The notes beneath the pieces were generated by a model that did not search any database, was not told the origin of the DNA, and was given only the letters and a program-made list of their open reading frames with translations. The position numbers were made by a program, and so were the translations under genes. A stretch of DNA of 64,000 nt from Mycolicibacterium sp. MU0053 (lineage in GTDB: Bacteria > Actinomycetota > Actinomycetes > Mycobacteriales > Mycobacteriaceae): positions 4,712,001 to 4,776,000 of the forward strand of contig NZ_OY726397.1 in NCBI RefSeq assembly GCF_963378095.1. Reading direction: 5' to 3'. Shown here piece after piece: positions 36,902 to 45,919 of the stretch; the stretch's first letter is position 1; the number at the start of each line of letters is the position of its first letter.

Positions 36902-37893
36902 CTGCGACAGCGGGGGATTCGGCCGTCGTCACCGTGACACCGAACCCGAGCATCGACCGCACCATCACCCTGGGGGGCCCGCTGACCCGCGGCGCGGTGC
37001 ACCGAGTGCAATCGGTGTCCAACGAGCCCGGCGGCAAGGGCGTCAACGTCGCACGGGCACTCACGCTCGCCGGAGTCGAAGCCCGCGCGCTGCTGCCCGC
37101 CGCCCCCGATGACCCCTTTCTGACGGTGCTGGCCCCGACCTGCGTCCCGTTCGCCGCGGTGCCGGTCGCCGGCACCGTCCGAACCAACCTCGCCATCACC
37201 GAAACTGACGGCACTACAACGAAACTCAATGAACCGGGCGCCGAACTCGACGCGGCCTCGCTCACGGCGCTGACCGAAGCCGTGCTCACCCACGCCGCGG
37301 CGGCGCAATGGGTGGTGCTGTCCGGATCGCTGCCGCCGGGAGTACCGGAGGGCTGGTACGCCGAGGTGGTGGCACTGCTCGCCGGGCTGAGGTGCAAGGT
37401 CGCGGTCGACACCTCGGAGGGCCCGCTGTTGGCGCTGGCCGCCGGCTTCGAGCGCGCCGCCCCGGACCTGATCAAGCCCAACTCCGAGGAACTGGCCAGC
37501 CTCGCCGGCGCCGATCCCGAACTGTTGGAACAGGCTGTCCACCAGGGTGATCCGAGGCCGGTCGTCGACGCCGCCACCGCACTGGTCAACCGCGGCGTCG
37601 GTGCGGTGTTGGCCACCCTCGGCGCGGCCGGCGCGGTACTGGTCGACGGCACCGGCGCATGGCTGGCAGCGCCGCCGCCGATCACCCCACGCAGCACCGT
37701 CGGCGCCGGCGACTCCGCACTGGCCGGGTACGTGCGCGCCGCGATCGCCGGCGCCGAGGAACCGCGACGCCTGCAGATGGCGGTGGCCTACGGCAGCGGC
37801 GCGGCGGCCCTGCCCGGTTCGGCGTTGCCGTCGCCGGCCCAGATCGACCTCGACGCGGTGCGGGTGATCTCGATCAGCCCCGCCCCGAGCTAG
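36898..37893 (+). CDS. fruK: FruK, 1-phosphofructokinase
   Basis: This 331-residue PfkB/ribokinase-family kinase phosphorylates fructose 1-phosphate, the product of FruA, to fructose 1,6-bisphosphate. Seen are TPNPSIDRTITL at the N-terminus, NEPGGKGVNVARAL (signature 1), LSGSLPPGVPEGW, KPNSEELASLAG, and the catalytic base in STVGAGDSALAGYV. The ATG overlaps the fruR stop (ATGA). Confidence 0.94.
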   Translation: MTATAGDSAVVTVTPNPSIDRTITLGGPLTRGAVHRVQSVSNEPGGKGVNVARALTLAGVEARALLPAAPDDPFLTVLAPTCVPFAAVPVAGTVRTNLAITETDGTTTKLNEPGAELDAASLTALTEAVLTHAAAAQWVVLSGSLPPGVPEGWYAEVVALLAGLRCKVAVDTSEGPLLALAAGFERAAPDLIKPNSEELASLAGADPELLEQAVHQGDPRPVVDAATALVNRGVGAVLATLGAAGAVLVDGTGAWLAAPPPITPRSTVGAGDSALAGYVRAAIAGAEEPRRLQMAVAYGSGAAALPGSALPSPAQIDLDAVRVISISPAPS

Positions 37894-37947
37894 CCGATTC
37901 ATGTCAATCGCCGACCCCCCCGAGCCGTTTCGACGAAGGTGTCTCCT

Positions 37948-39984
37948 ATGACCACAGCGCCCATCACCACCGCCGATCTGGTCCTGCTCGACGTCGACGC
38001 GGGGGCGGACAAGGAGGCCGTCATCGCGCGGCTCGCCGGAGCACTGGCCGCGGCCGGTCGCGCCACCGACACCGACGGCCTGGTCGGCGCGACCATGGCC
38101 CGAGAGGCCCAGTCCGCCACCGGACTACCCGGCGGAATCGCGATCCCGCACTGCCGCTCACCCCACGTCCAGACCCCCACCATCGGATTCGCCCGGCTCA
38201 GCCCGGCAGTGGACTTCGGCGCCCCGGACGGCCCGGCCGATCTGGTATTCCTGATCGCCGCGCCGGAGGGTGGCGGGTCCGAACACATGAAGCTGCTCTC
38301 GAGCCTGGCCCGCGCGCTGGTGCGACCCGAGTTCGTCGCATCGCTGCGCTCGGCGGCCACCGCCGAGGACGTGGTGGCATTGGTCGACGGCGTCGTCACG
38401 CCCGCGCCCGCCACGCCTGCGGCCACGCCGGCCCCGGCCGCACCTGCCGAGGCCGCACCTGCCGAGGCCGCACCGGCGCCCGCCGCGACCAAGACGATTG
38501 CCGCAATCACGGCCTGCCCCACCGGAATCGCACACACCTACATGGCCGCCGACGCGCTCAAGCTGGCGGCCGAGCGGGCCGGTGTCGAACTCGTCGTCGA
38601 GACCCAGGGCTCCTCGGGCAGCACCCCGCTGGGCGCCGCGGTCATCGCGGGGGCCGACGCCGTCATCTTCGCCACCGATGTCGGGGTCAAGGACCGCGGC
38701 CGCTTCGCCGGCAAGCCCGTCATCGCCTCCGGCGTCAAGCGCGCGATCAACGAGCCGGACACCATGATCGCCGAGGCGGTCGCCGCGGCCGACAACCCCA
38801 ACGCCGCGCGGGTCGAGGGCACCGGCGCGGCCGCCGCCGACATCGAGGGCGCGGCCGATGTCGGCTGGGGCACCCGGACCCGACAGATCCTGCTCACCGG
38901 TGTGAGCTACATGATCCCGTTCGTCGCGGCCGGCGGCCTGCTGATCGCGCTGGGATTCCTGTTCGCCGGCTACGACATCGCCAACCCGCCCGCGGGTTTC
39001 GAGGCCCCCCTGGGCAACCTGATCGCGTTGGAGAACACCCTGACCGACCTGCCGCCGGGCGGCATCATGCAGTACCTGGGCGCGGTGCTGTACACCCTGG
39101 GCGGGCTGGCCTTCGGCTTCCTCATCCCGGCGCTGGCCGGCTACATCGCATTCGCGATCGCCGACCGTCCCGGCCTGGCCCCCGGATTCACCGCCGGTGC
39201 GGTGGCGGTGTTCATCGACGGCGGCTTCATCGGCGGCATCGTCGGCGGCCTGATCGCCGGCTTCGCGGCGCTGTGGATCAGTCGGATCGGCGTGCCGCAG
39301 TGGTTCCGCGGCCTGATGCCGGTCGTCATCATCCCGCTGTTCGCGTCGCTGATCGTCGGACTGCTGATGTTCCTGCTGCTCGGGCGCCCGCTCGCGGCGA
39401 TCCAGGAGGGCCTGACCAACTGGCTGAGCGGGATGACCGGGACCTCGGTGATCATCCTGGGCGTCATCCTCGGGCTGATGATGTGCTTCGACCTCGGCGG
39501 CCCGGTCAACAAGGCCGCCTACGCATTCGCCACCGTCGGACTCAACGTCGCCGACCCGTCGTCGCTGCGCATCATGGCCGCGGTGATGGCGGCCGGCATG
39601 GTGCCGCCGCTGGCGATGGCGCTGGCCACGGCCGTGCGGCCCCGGCTGTTCAGCGAGCCCGAACGCGAAAATGGCCGCGCCGCATGGCTGTTGGGTGCAT
39701 CCTTCATCTCGGAGGGGGCCATCCCGTTCGCGGCGGCGGACCCGCTGCGGGTGATCCCGTCGATGATGGCCGGGGGCGCGGTGACCGGCGCGCTGATCAT
39801 GGCGTTCGACGTGACGCTGCGCGCGCCCCACGGCGGCATCTTCGTGTTCTTCGCGATCGGCAACCTGTTGTGGTTCCTGGTCGCCCTGGTCGCCGGGACC
39901 GTCGTCGCGGCACTGGCGGTCGTCACCGCCAAGCAGTTCAGCGCCACCCGATCCCTGGCCCAAACTCCCCTTTCGGCCGCATAG
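37948..39984 (+). CDS. fruA: FruA, fructose-specific PTS enzyme IIABC
   Basis: This is a 678-residue fused transporter. The IIA domain (about 1-145) has the phosphorylated His68 in GGIAIPHCRSPH. An Ala/Pro linker with repeated APAEA follows. The IIB domain (about 182-285) carries phospho-Cys190 in TACPTGIAHTYMAA. The IIC membrane domain (about 310-675) brings fructose in as fructose 1-phosphate. GAAGG precedes the ATG. It follows fruK and precedes ptsH, completing the pathway. Confidence 0.95.
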   Translation: MTTAPITTADLVLLDVDAGADKEAVIARLAGALAAAGRATDTDGLVGATMAREAQSATGLPGGIAIPHCRSPHVQTPTIGFARLSPAVDFGAPDGPADLVFLIAAPEGGGSEHMKLLSSLARALVRPEFVASLRSAATAEDVVALVDGVVTPAPATPAATPAPAAPAEAAPAEAAPAPAATKTIAAITACPTGIAHTYMAADALKLAAERAGVELVVETQGSSGSTPLGAAVIAGADAVIFATDVGVKDRGRFAGKPVIASGVKRAINEPDTMIAEAVAAADNPNAARVEGTGAAAADIEGAADVGWGTRTRQILLTGVSYMIPFVAAGGLLIALGFLFAGYDIANPPAGFEAPLGNLIALENTLTDLPPGGIMQYLGAVLYTLGGLAFGFLIPALAGYIAFAIADRPGLAPGFTAGAVAVFIDGGFIGGIVGGLIAGFAALWISRIGVPQWFRGLMPVVIIPLFASLIVGLLMFLLLGRPLAAIQEGLTNWLSGMTGTSVIILGVILGLMMCFDLGGPVNKAAYAFATVGLNVADPSSLRIMAAVMAAGMVPPLAMALATAVRPRLFSEPERENGRAAWLLGASFISEGAIPFAAADPLRVIPSMMAGGAVTGALIMAFDVTLRAPHGGIFVFFAIGNLLWFLVALVAGTVVAALAVVTAKQFSATRSLAQTPLSAA

Positions 39985-40040
39985 TTCGAGTAGACATCTC
40001 CATAGCGTCGATTTCGGCACAACCCAAAGGAGCACCCCGC

Positions 40041-40298
40041 ATGCACAGCAAGACCGTGATCGTCGGATCAGCCGTCGGCCTGCACGCCCGTCCGGCCGCC
40101 ATCATCGCCGAGGCCGTCGAGAAAGCCGGTGTGCCGGTGACCCTGTCGATGGACGGCGGCGACCCCGTCGACGCCGGATCCGCGCTGATGATCATGACCC
40201 TCGGCGCGGGCAAGGGCGCGTCGGTGACCGTGGCCTCCGACGACGAGGCCGCGCTCAACACCATCGCCGGGCTGGTCGAGCAGGACCTCGACGCCTGA
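40041..40298 (+). CDS. ptsH: HPr phosphocarrier protein
   Basis: This 85-residue HPr has active-site His15 in VGLHARPAA and the regulatory-site region DAGSALMIMTLGA, where Ser47 aligns with Ser46 of Bacillus HPr; an HPr kinase is not expected in mycobacteria, so that serine may be unused. AAAGGAG precedes the ATG. HPr relays phosphate from EI (34281-35984) to FruA. It is last in the operon, followed by a hairpin. Confidence 0.95.
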   Translation: MHSKTVIVGSAVGLHARPAAIIAEAVEKAGVPVTLSMDGGDPVDAGSALMIMTLGAGKGASVTVASDDEAALNTIAGLVEQDLDA

Positions 40299-40317
40299 CG
40301 ACAAAGCACCGAGGTTG

Positions 40318-40344
40318 AACCCCGCTAGGCCGACGGGCGGGGTT
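40318..40344. terminator. Hairpin after ptsH
   Basis: AACCCCGC (40318-40325) and GCGGGGTT (40337-40344) pair perfectly over an 11-nt loop, 20 nt after the ptsH stop and overlapping the end of the convergent oxidoreductase gene. No T-run follows. Confidence 0.5.
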
Positions 40345-40774
40345 CGCAGATCAGCAGCGGGATCTCGCGGTCGGTGTTGCGCTGGTACCCGGCGTAGCCC
40401 TGGTAGGTCTTGACCACCGTCGGCCACAGTTCGGCGCGCTCCTCGGCAGTCGCGGCGCGGGCCCGCATCGGCACGGTGGCCCCGTCGATAGTCAGGCTCA
40501 CGTCCGGATTGGCCAGCGCATTCTTGTACCAGTCCGGGTGATCGGTGTGGCCGCCCTTGGACGCGACCAGCACCACGCGGTCGTCGTCGTGCAGCGGGCT
40601 GGTCAGCAGATTGGCGTACGGCTTGCCCGATTTGCGCCCCACCGTGTGAAGTTCGACGGTCAGCATGCCCATCACCGTGCGGGGAAATCTGCCGCCGGTC
40701 AGCGCCAGCAGCGCCCGGTGACCGTTCTCCAATAACCATGCGCCACCCTCGGCAACGCGATCCGACTTCGACAT
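40325..40774 (-). CDS. Deazaflavin (F420)-dependent nitroreductase-family protein
   Basis: This 149-residue protein of the Ddn/FDOR-B type contains LTVELHTVGRKSGKPYANLLTSPLHDDDRVVLVASKGG (split-barrel cofactor site) and DHPDWYKNALANPDV, the standard motif of mycobacterial F420-binding oxidoreductases. The ATG at 40774 with CAGGGGG upstream is chosen over a start 45 nt earlier. The substrate is unknown; relatives reduce quinones or nitro compounds. Confidence 0.88.
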   Translation of the reverse strand: MSKSDRVAEGGAWLLENGHRALLALTGGRFPRTVMGMLTVELHTVGRKSGKPYANLLTSPLHDDDRVVLVASKGGHTDHPDWYKNALANPDVSLTIDGATVPMRARAATAEERAELWPTVVKTYQGYAGYQRNTDREIPLLICEPRPSA

Positions 40775-40808
40775 CCGGGCCCCCTGTTGTGCCGTCGCTG
40801 CTGCCACG

Positions 40809-42863
40809 CTAGCGGACAACGACCTCCGGACGCAGATCCAAGCGGCGCAGCAGCTGGGCGTTGAGCGCCACCACCACGGTCGACAGCGACATCAGCAGCG
40901 CTCCCACCGACATCGGCATGACGAACCCGACCGGCGCCAGCACGCCGGCCGCCAGCGGCACCGAGATCAGGTTGTAGCCGGCGGCCCACCACAGGTTCTG
41001 CCGCATCTTGCGGTAGCTGGCCTTTGACAGCTCGATCACCGAGACCACCGAACGCGGATCCGAGCTGGCCAGAATCACTCCGGCGGAGGCGATCGCGACG
41101 TCGGTGCCCGCGCCGATCGCGATGCCGACGTCGGCCTGCGCCAGCGCCGGGGCGTCGTTGACGCCGTCGCCGACCATGGCCACCACCCGGCCCTCGGCCT
41201 GCAGTTCGACCACCTTGGCGGCCTTGTCCTCGGGACGCACCTGCGCGTACACCCGGTCGATACCAAGTTCGGCGGCGACCGATCGGGCCACGCTTTCGGC
41301 GTCCCCGGTGATCATCACCACCGCACTGCCGAGCCGGTGCAGCGCATTGATCGCTTGTGCCGACTCTGGCCGCACCTCGTCGGCCAACGCCAGCACGCCG
41401 AGCACCTGCCCATCGGCGAGGACGTGCAGCACCGTCGCGTGGGCCGGCATTTCGTGGGGCGGCGGCGCAATGCCGGTCTCCTCGAGCAGCTTCGGCCCGC
41501 CGACCCGGATCTCGCGGCCGTCGACCGTGGCCGTCACACCGACCGCCGCCGACGAGGTGAACGCGGTCGCCGCCGGGATGGTCAGCCCGCGCTCGCGGGC
41601 CGCGGCGACGATGGCCCGGGCCAAGGGATGCTCGGAGGGCAGTTCGGCCGCCGCCGCCAGCGCCAGCACGTCATCTCCGCCGGATACGCCGATCAACGCC
41701 GGCTCCCCCTTGGTCAGGGTCCCGGTCTTGTCGAACAACACGGCGTCGACGGTGCGCATCCGCTCCAGCGCCAGCCGATCCTTGACCAGGACGCCGCCCC
41801 GGGCGGCCCGCTCGGTCGCGATCGAGACCACCAGCGGGATCGCCAGGCCCAGCGCGTGCGGGCAGGCGATGACCAGCACCGTGATGGCGCGGATGACGGC
41901 TTGGTCGGGCAGGCCGAGAACACCCCAGATCGCGGCGGTGAGCAGGGCGGCACCGAGGGCGAACCAGAACAGCCAGCCCGCGGCCCGGTCGGCCAGTCGC
42001 TGCGCGCGGGAGGACGAATTCTGCGCCTCGGTCACCAGCCGTTGAATCCCGGCCAGCGCCGTGTCGTCGCCCACCGCGGTGACCTCGACGCGCAGGGCCG
42101 AGTCGGTGGCTGTGGTGCCGGCGACCACGCTGTCGCCGACGCCACGCCGCACGCTACGCGATTCTCCGGTGACGATCGACTCGTCCAGCTCGGCGACACC
42201 GTCGCGGATCCGCCCGTCGGCCGGAATTCGGCCGCCGGGGCGCACCAGCACCAGGTCCCCGACCCGCAGCTCGACCGGCGCCACGGTCTCCAGCGTCTCG
42301 CCGGTGATGCGTTCGGCCTGATCGGGCAGCAGCGCCGACAACGAGTCCAGCGCCGAGGTGGTCTGTGCCAGCGACCGCATCTCGATCCAGTGCCCGAGCA
42401 GCATGATCACGATCAGCAGCGCCAGCTCCCACCAGAACTCCAGCTGGTGATCCAGCACTCCGAGGCTCGCGCCCCACGACGCCAGGAACGCGACCGTGAT
42501 CGCCAATCCGATCAGCAGCATCATTCCCGGTGCGCGGGAACGGATTTCACTGACGGCCCCGGTGAGGAACGGCCGTCCACCCCACAGGTACATCACGGTG
42601 CCGAGAACCGGCGCGACCCACCGGGAACCGGGGAAGACGGGTATCTGATAACCCACGATCATCGCGAACATCCCCGACATCGCGACCGTCGGGATCGCCA
42701 GCACCAACATCACCCAGAACAGCCGGCGGAACTCCGCCACATGGTCCCCGTGCCCGGCGTGTCCGTGCCCGGCATGGTCATGCCCGGCGTGTCCGTGTCC
42801 TGGGTCTTCGTCGGGGCGGTGTTCGGGGTGCGGGGCATGCGTCGTCCGGCCGGATTCGGTCAT
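40809..42863 (-). CDS. CPH-type P1B ATPase, copper (CopB-like) exporter
   Basis: This 684-residue heavy-metal ATPase has a His-rich N-terminus (GHGHAGHDHAGHGHAGHGDH), the transmembrane metal motif Cys334-Pro-His (ACPHALGLA), the TGES actuator motif, phosphorylated Asp378 in FDKTGTLTKGE, SEHPLARAI and GDGVNDAPALAQADVG. CPH with a His-rich tail instead of CxxC domains is the CopB class, exporting Cu or Ag. The start is ATG 42863, just downstream of a CsoR-type operator, which supports copper control. Confidence 0.92.
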   Translation of the reverse strand: MTESGRTTHAPHPEHRPDEDPGHGHAGHDHAGHGHAGHGDHVAEFRRLFWVMLVLAIPTVAMSGMFAMIVGYQIPVFPGSRWVAPVLGTVMYLWGGRPFLTGAVSEIRSRAPGMMLLIGLAITVAFLASWGASLGVLDHQLEFWWELALLIVIMLLGHWIEMRSLAQTTSALDSLSALLPDQAERITGETLETVAPVELRVGDLVLVRPGGRIPADGRIRDGVAELDESIVTGESRSVRRGVGDSVVAGTTATDSALRVEVTAVGDDTALAGIQRLVTEAQNSSSRAQRLADRAAGWLFWFALGAALLTAAIWGVLGLPDQAVIRAITVLVIACPHALGLAIPLVVSIATERAARGGVLVKDRLALERMRTVDAVLFDKTGTLTKGEPALIGVSGGDDVLALAAAAELPSEHPLARAIVAAARERGLTIPAATAFTSSAAVGVTATVDGREIRVGGPKLLEETGIAPPPHEMPAHATVLHVLADGQVLGVLALADEVRPESAQAINALHRLGSAVVMITGDAESVARSVAAELGIDRVYAQVRPEDKAAKVVELQAEGRVVAMVGDGVNDAPALAQADVGIAIGAGTDVAIASAGVILASSDPRSVVSVIELSKASYRKMRQNLWWAAGYNLISVPLAAGVLAPVGFVMPMSVGALLMSLSTVVVALNAQLLRRLDLRPEVVVR

Positions 42864-42873
42864 AGCCCCCATC

Positions 42874-42894
42874 ATATACCCCATGGGGGTATAT
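42874..42894. promoter_or_regulatory. CsoR-type copper operator upstream of the P1B ATPase
   Basis: ATATACCCC-N3-GGGGTATAT closely resembles known actinobacterial CsoR boxes. It lies 10 bp before the ATPase start and 33 bp before the divergent hydrolase start. No csoR gene is in the window. Confidence 0.7.
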
Positions 42895-42927
42895 GCACAG
42901 CCCCGCCGACCCCGCGACAATCATGCG

Positions 42928-43830
42928 ATGAAACTGCGAAGGGTACGCACCACAGCCGGACTTGAACTGCAGGAACTCGACGGTACGCAGTGGCGCGCAC
43001 TCGCGGGGCCGTCGCCACTGGGCCCCGCTGCGTTCAGCGCCGAGTGGGAGCTCGCCACCGCCGACCGGCATCTGCAGGACACCGACGCGGTGCTGCCGTT
43101 CACGCCGCTGTCGTTCCGGGATTTTCTGCTGTCCGAACAGCACAACACCGCCGCGGCCCGCGGCATGATCAACCGGTTCCATCCTTGGACGGCGCGGATC
43201 ACCAATACCTACGAAAAGCTCACGCACAGAACGTTTCCCGCCTTCAAGCCCAGGACGCTCTTCTACCAGCAGCCGATCTATTACATGTCCAACGCGATGA
43301 CCATCGTGCCCAGCGGCACCCCGGTCGCCTGCCCCGACTACTCCACGGCCCTGGACTTCGAACTCGAGATCGGATTCGTCCTGGCCGCACCGCTGTACAA
43401 CGCCACACCGAGTGAGGCCGCCGCCGCGGTCGGCGGCTTTGTGCTGGTCAACGACTTCAGCGCGCGGGATGTGCAACGCGCCGAGATGTCCAGCGGGATG
43501 GGACCGCAGAAGTCCAAACACTTCCTGTCCTCGATGTCGACCACGGTCGTGACCGCCGACGAGATCCTGCCTCGCCTCGATGCGTTGACCGGCGCGGTCG
43601 AACTCAACGGGCGCACCGTGAGCCGGGTCAACAGCGCGGGCCTGCAATGGACCGTCGGCGAGGTGCTCGCGCATGCCTCGCGCGATGAGCAGCTATTGCC
43701 CGGCGAATTGTTCGGGCTCGGAACACTGCCCGGCGGCTCGGGAATGGAGACCGGGAACTGGCTGAGTTCCGGCGACACCCTGCGATTGACGTTGGACGAC
43801 ATCGGCGAGGTGGAGCACCGCATCCGCTGA
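42928..43830 (+). CDS. Fumarylacetoacetate hydrolase family protein
   Basis: This 300-residue protein has the FAH-fold C-terminal domain, with PSGTPVACPDYSTALDFELEIGFVL (metal ligands in DxExE-like DFELEI) and VGGFVLVNDFSARDVQ. It would hydrolyse a C-C bond in an acylpyruvate-type substrate; the actual substrate is unknown. The ATG at 42928 is chosen because upstream in-frame sequence overlaps the copper operator. GACAAT ends 6 nt upstream and may be a leaderless -10. Confidence 0.85.
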   Translation: MKLRRVRTTAGLELQELDGTQWRALAGPSPLGPAAFSAEWELATADRHLQDTDAVLPFTPLSFRDFLLSEQHNTAAARGMINRFHPWTARITNTYEKLTHRTFPAFKPRTLFYQQPIYYMSNAMTIVPSGTPVACPDYSTALDFELEIGFVLAAPLYNATPSEAAAAVGGFVLVNDFSARDVQRAEMSSGMGPQKSKHFLSSMSTTVVTADEILPRLDALTGAVELNGRTVSRVNSAGLQWTVGEVLAHASRDEQLLPGELFGLGTLPGGSGMETGNWLSSGDTLRLTLDDIGEVEHRIR

Positions 43831-43870
43831 CGGCCCCGGCGGTTAACCGACCGCGGTGGTGCCGCGGCAG

Positions 43871-43876
43871 TAGCAT
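43871..43876 (+). promoter_or_regulatory. -10 box TAGCAT of the ClC gene (leaderless)
   Basis: TAGCAT is separated by 7 nt from the ATG at 43884; no ribosome-binding site is present. Confidence 0.5.
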
Positions 43877-43883
43877 CCGGCTC

Positions 43884-45311
43884 ATGGCGCACGCCGAGGG
43901 CCCACCCGAGACCGCTGCCGGACCGGGCGCGGTCGTGCGCAATGCCGGCTATCTACGCAAGTGGCTGATCCTCGGCGTCGCCATCGGCGTCATCGCCGGT
44001 CTCGGCGCCGTGACGTTCTACCTCGCCCTGAAGTACACCACCGACTTTCTGCTGGGCCACCTCGCCGCCTACGACGTGCCCACCGCCTACGGCGACGGCG
44101 GCAACCCCGGCTCGTCGGGGTTCTCCCGAGCCTGGGCCATCCCGGTGGTGACCACGCTGGGCGCGCTGGTCTCGGCGGCCATCGTCACGAAGTTCGCCCC
44201 CGAGGCCCAGGGGCATGGCACCGACGACGCCATCGAGGCCGTCCACACCGATCCGCGCGCCATCCGCGGCCGCGTCGTGCTGGTGAAGATGGTCGCGAGT
44301 GCGCTGACCATCGGCTCGGGCGGATCCGGCGGCCGGGAGGGACCCACCGCACAGATCTCCGCGGGATTCGGCTCGCTGCTGACCCGCTGGCTCAACCTGT
44401 CCGACGCCGATGGCCGCGTCGCGGTCTCGATGGGCATCGGCTCGGGCATCGGGGCCATCTTCGGGGCGCCGCTGGGCGGCGCGGTGCTCGCGGCGTCGAT
44501 CATCTACCGGCAGGACTTCGACTATCGGTCGCTGATCCCGGGTTTCATCACCTCGGGCACGGCCTACGCCGTCTACGGCTCGGTGTTGGGATTCGAACCG
44601 CTGTTCGGTCAGATCGTGACCGACTATGTCTTCGACCCGATGCAGTTGCCGTGGTTCCTGCTCCTCGGAATCGTGTGCGCGGCAATAGGTTACCTGTATG
44701 CCCGCACGTTCTACGCCACGGTGCAGCTGTCGAACCGAATTCGGCTCCCCGGCGGCGCGGTGCTGAAGCCGGCGCTGGGCGGTTTGCTGGTGGGACTGCT
44801 GGCGTTGGCGATTCCGCAGATCCTGTCCAGCGGCTACGGCTGGGTGCAGCTGGCCGCCGACGAGGCCACCTTGCTGGCGATGCCGTTGTGGATTGTGGTG
44901 GTCCTGCCGGTGGCCAAGATCGTGGCGACCTCGCTGTCGATCGGCACGGGCGGATCGGGCGGCATCTTCGGGCCCGGTGTGGTGATCGGATGCTTTGTCG
45001 GCGCGGCGATGTGGCGCCTGGCGGAAGCGGCGGGCGCTCCGGCGCTGCCCGCCGGGCCCGGGGTGTTCATCGTCATCGCGATGATGGCCTGTTTCGGCAG
45101 CGTCGCGCACGCGCCGCTGGCGGTGATGATCATGGTGGCCGAGATGACGGGATCGTTCGCCGTCATCCCGGCCGCCATCATCGCCGTCGGGCTGGCCTAC
45201 CTGTTGATCTCCCGCACCAATGTGTCGATCTACCAGGCGCAGCGGCTGGACCGGGAGGCGGCCGCGGCCGAACGCGCGGGAGTGCTGCCGCCCGGATCCG
45301 CCGCGCGTTAG
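43884..45311 (+). CDS. ClC-family chloride channel or H+/Cl- antiporter (Rv0143c-like)
   Basis: The 475-residue membrane protein has ClC selectivity motifs GHGTDD (about 113-118), GSGGSGGREGP with the gating glutamate Glu152, and GTGGSGGIFGPG. The gating glutamate is retained, compatible with proton-coupled exchange. There are about eleven or more helices and no CBS domains. It is probably transcribed alone and ends immediately against the convergent dps stop. Confidence 0.92.
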   Translation: MAHAEGPPETAAGPGAVVRNAGYLRKWLILGVAIGVIAGLGAVTFYLALKYTTDFLLGHLAAYDVPTAYGDGGNPGSSGFSRAWAIPVVTTLGALVSAAIVTKFAPEAQGHGTDDAIEAVHTDPRAIRGRVVLVKMVASALTIGSGGSGGREGPTAQISAGFGSLLTRWLNLSDADGRVAVSMGIGSGIGAIFGAPLGGAVLAASIIYRQDFDYRSLIPGFITSGTAYAVYGSVLGFEPLFGQIVTDYVFDPMQLPWFLLLGIVCAAIGYLYARTFYATVQLSNRIRLPGGAVLKPALGGLLVGLLALAIPQILSSGYGWVQLAADEATLLAMPLWIVVVLPVAKIVATSLSIGTGGSGGIFGPGVVIGCFVGAAMWRLAEAAGAPALPAGPGVFIVIAMMACFGSVAHAPLAVMIMVAEMTGSFAVIPAAIIAVGLAYLLISRTNVSIYQAQRLDREAAAAERAGVLPPGSAAR

Positions 45312-45863
45312 CTACTTGCTGGACCGCGCCTTGCTGGCGGCACCTTTTTCGGTGCGCTTGCCGGTGTGCGGCAACTCGCCACCGGAGTTCTCCAGGTGCG
45401 CGCGGACGAACCACTGGAACTTCTCGAGTTCGGCGGAGTGGGAGATCAGGATGTCCTCGGTGATTGGGTCGAGATCCTCGACCTCCGAAATACCCTTGCG
45501 CACGTCCTCGATCACTCCGGTGTACACCAGGTCGAGGGCGGCCAGATGGGCCTGCACGGTGTCGCGGCCCACCGAGTAGTCGTCCCAGTCGCGGTCACGG
45601 CAGATGGCACCGGGGGTCCCCTCCGGCGAGAAGCCCAGCGTGGCGATGCGCTCGGCCACCTCGTCGGCATAGCCGCGCACCAGCATGACCTGCGGGTCGA
45701 TCATCTCGTGAACGCCGATAAAGTTCGGGCCCACCACATTCCAGTGCACATGCTTCAGCGTCAGATGCAGATCGTTGTAGGTGCTCAATTTGCGCTGCAG
45801 CACCTCCGCGATCTGCGCGGCCTTCTTGTCGGTCAGGCCCGGGACGGTGTATTGGCTGGGCAT
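45312..45863 (-). CDS. dps: Dps-family ferritin-like DNA-protecting protein
   Basis: This 183-residue protein is close to M. smegmatis Dps1: STYNDLHLTLKHVHWNVVGPNF then FIGVHEMIDPQVMLVRGYADEVAER, containing the intersubunit ferroxidase residues (His40, His52, Asp56, Asp67, Glu71 in this numbering). The basic Lys/Arg/Ser-rich tail (GKRTEKGAASKARSSK) fits DNA binding. It oxidises and stores iron and protects DNA in stationary phase. The second ATG, 45863, is used for its better spacing from AAGGAGG. Its stop touches the ClC stop (TAGCTA). Confidence 0.94.
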   Translation of the reverse strand: MPSQYTVPGLTDKKAAQIAEVLQRKLSTYNDLHLTLKHVHWNVVGPNFIGVHEMIDPQVMLVRGYADEVAERIATLGFSPEGTPGAICRDRDWDDYSVGRDTVQAHLAALDLVYTGVIEDVRKGISEVEDLDPITEDILISHSAELEKFQWFVRAHLENSGGELPHTGKRTEKGAASKARSSK

Positions 45864-45919
45864 CATTCCTCCTTCAATGGTCGGAGGACGGCATACCCGG
45901 ACACCGCCGTTGTCAACCA

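Noticed and set aside
38401..38480. Tandem repeat inside fruA (GCACCTGCCGAGGCC units).
   Set aside because: It encodes the Ala/Pro/Glu linker between IIA and IIB, common in fused PTS proteins; not a separate element.
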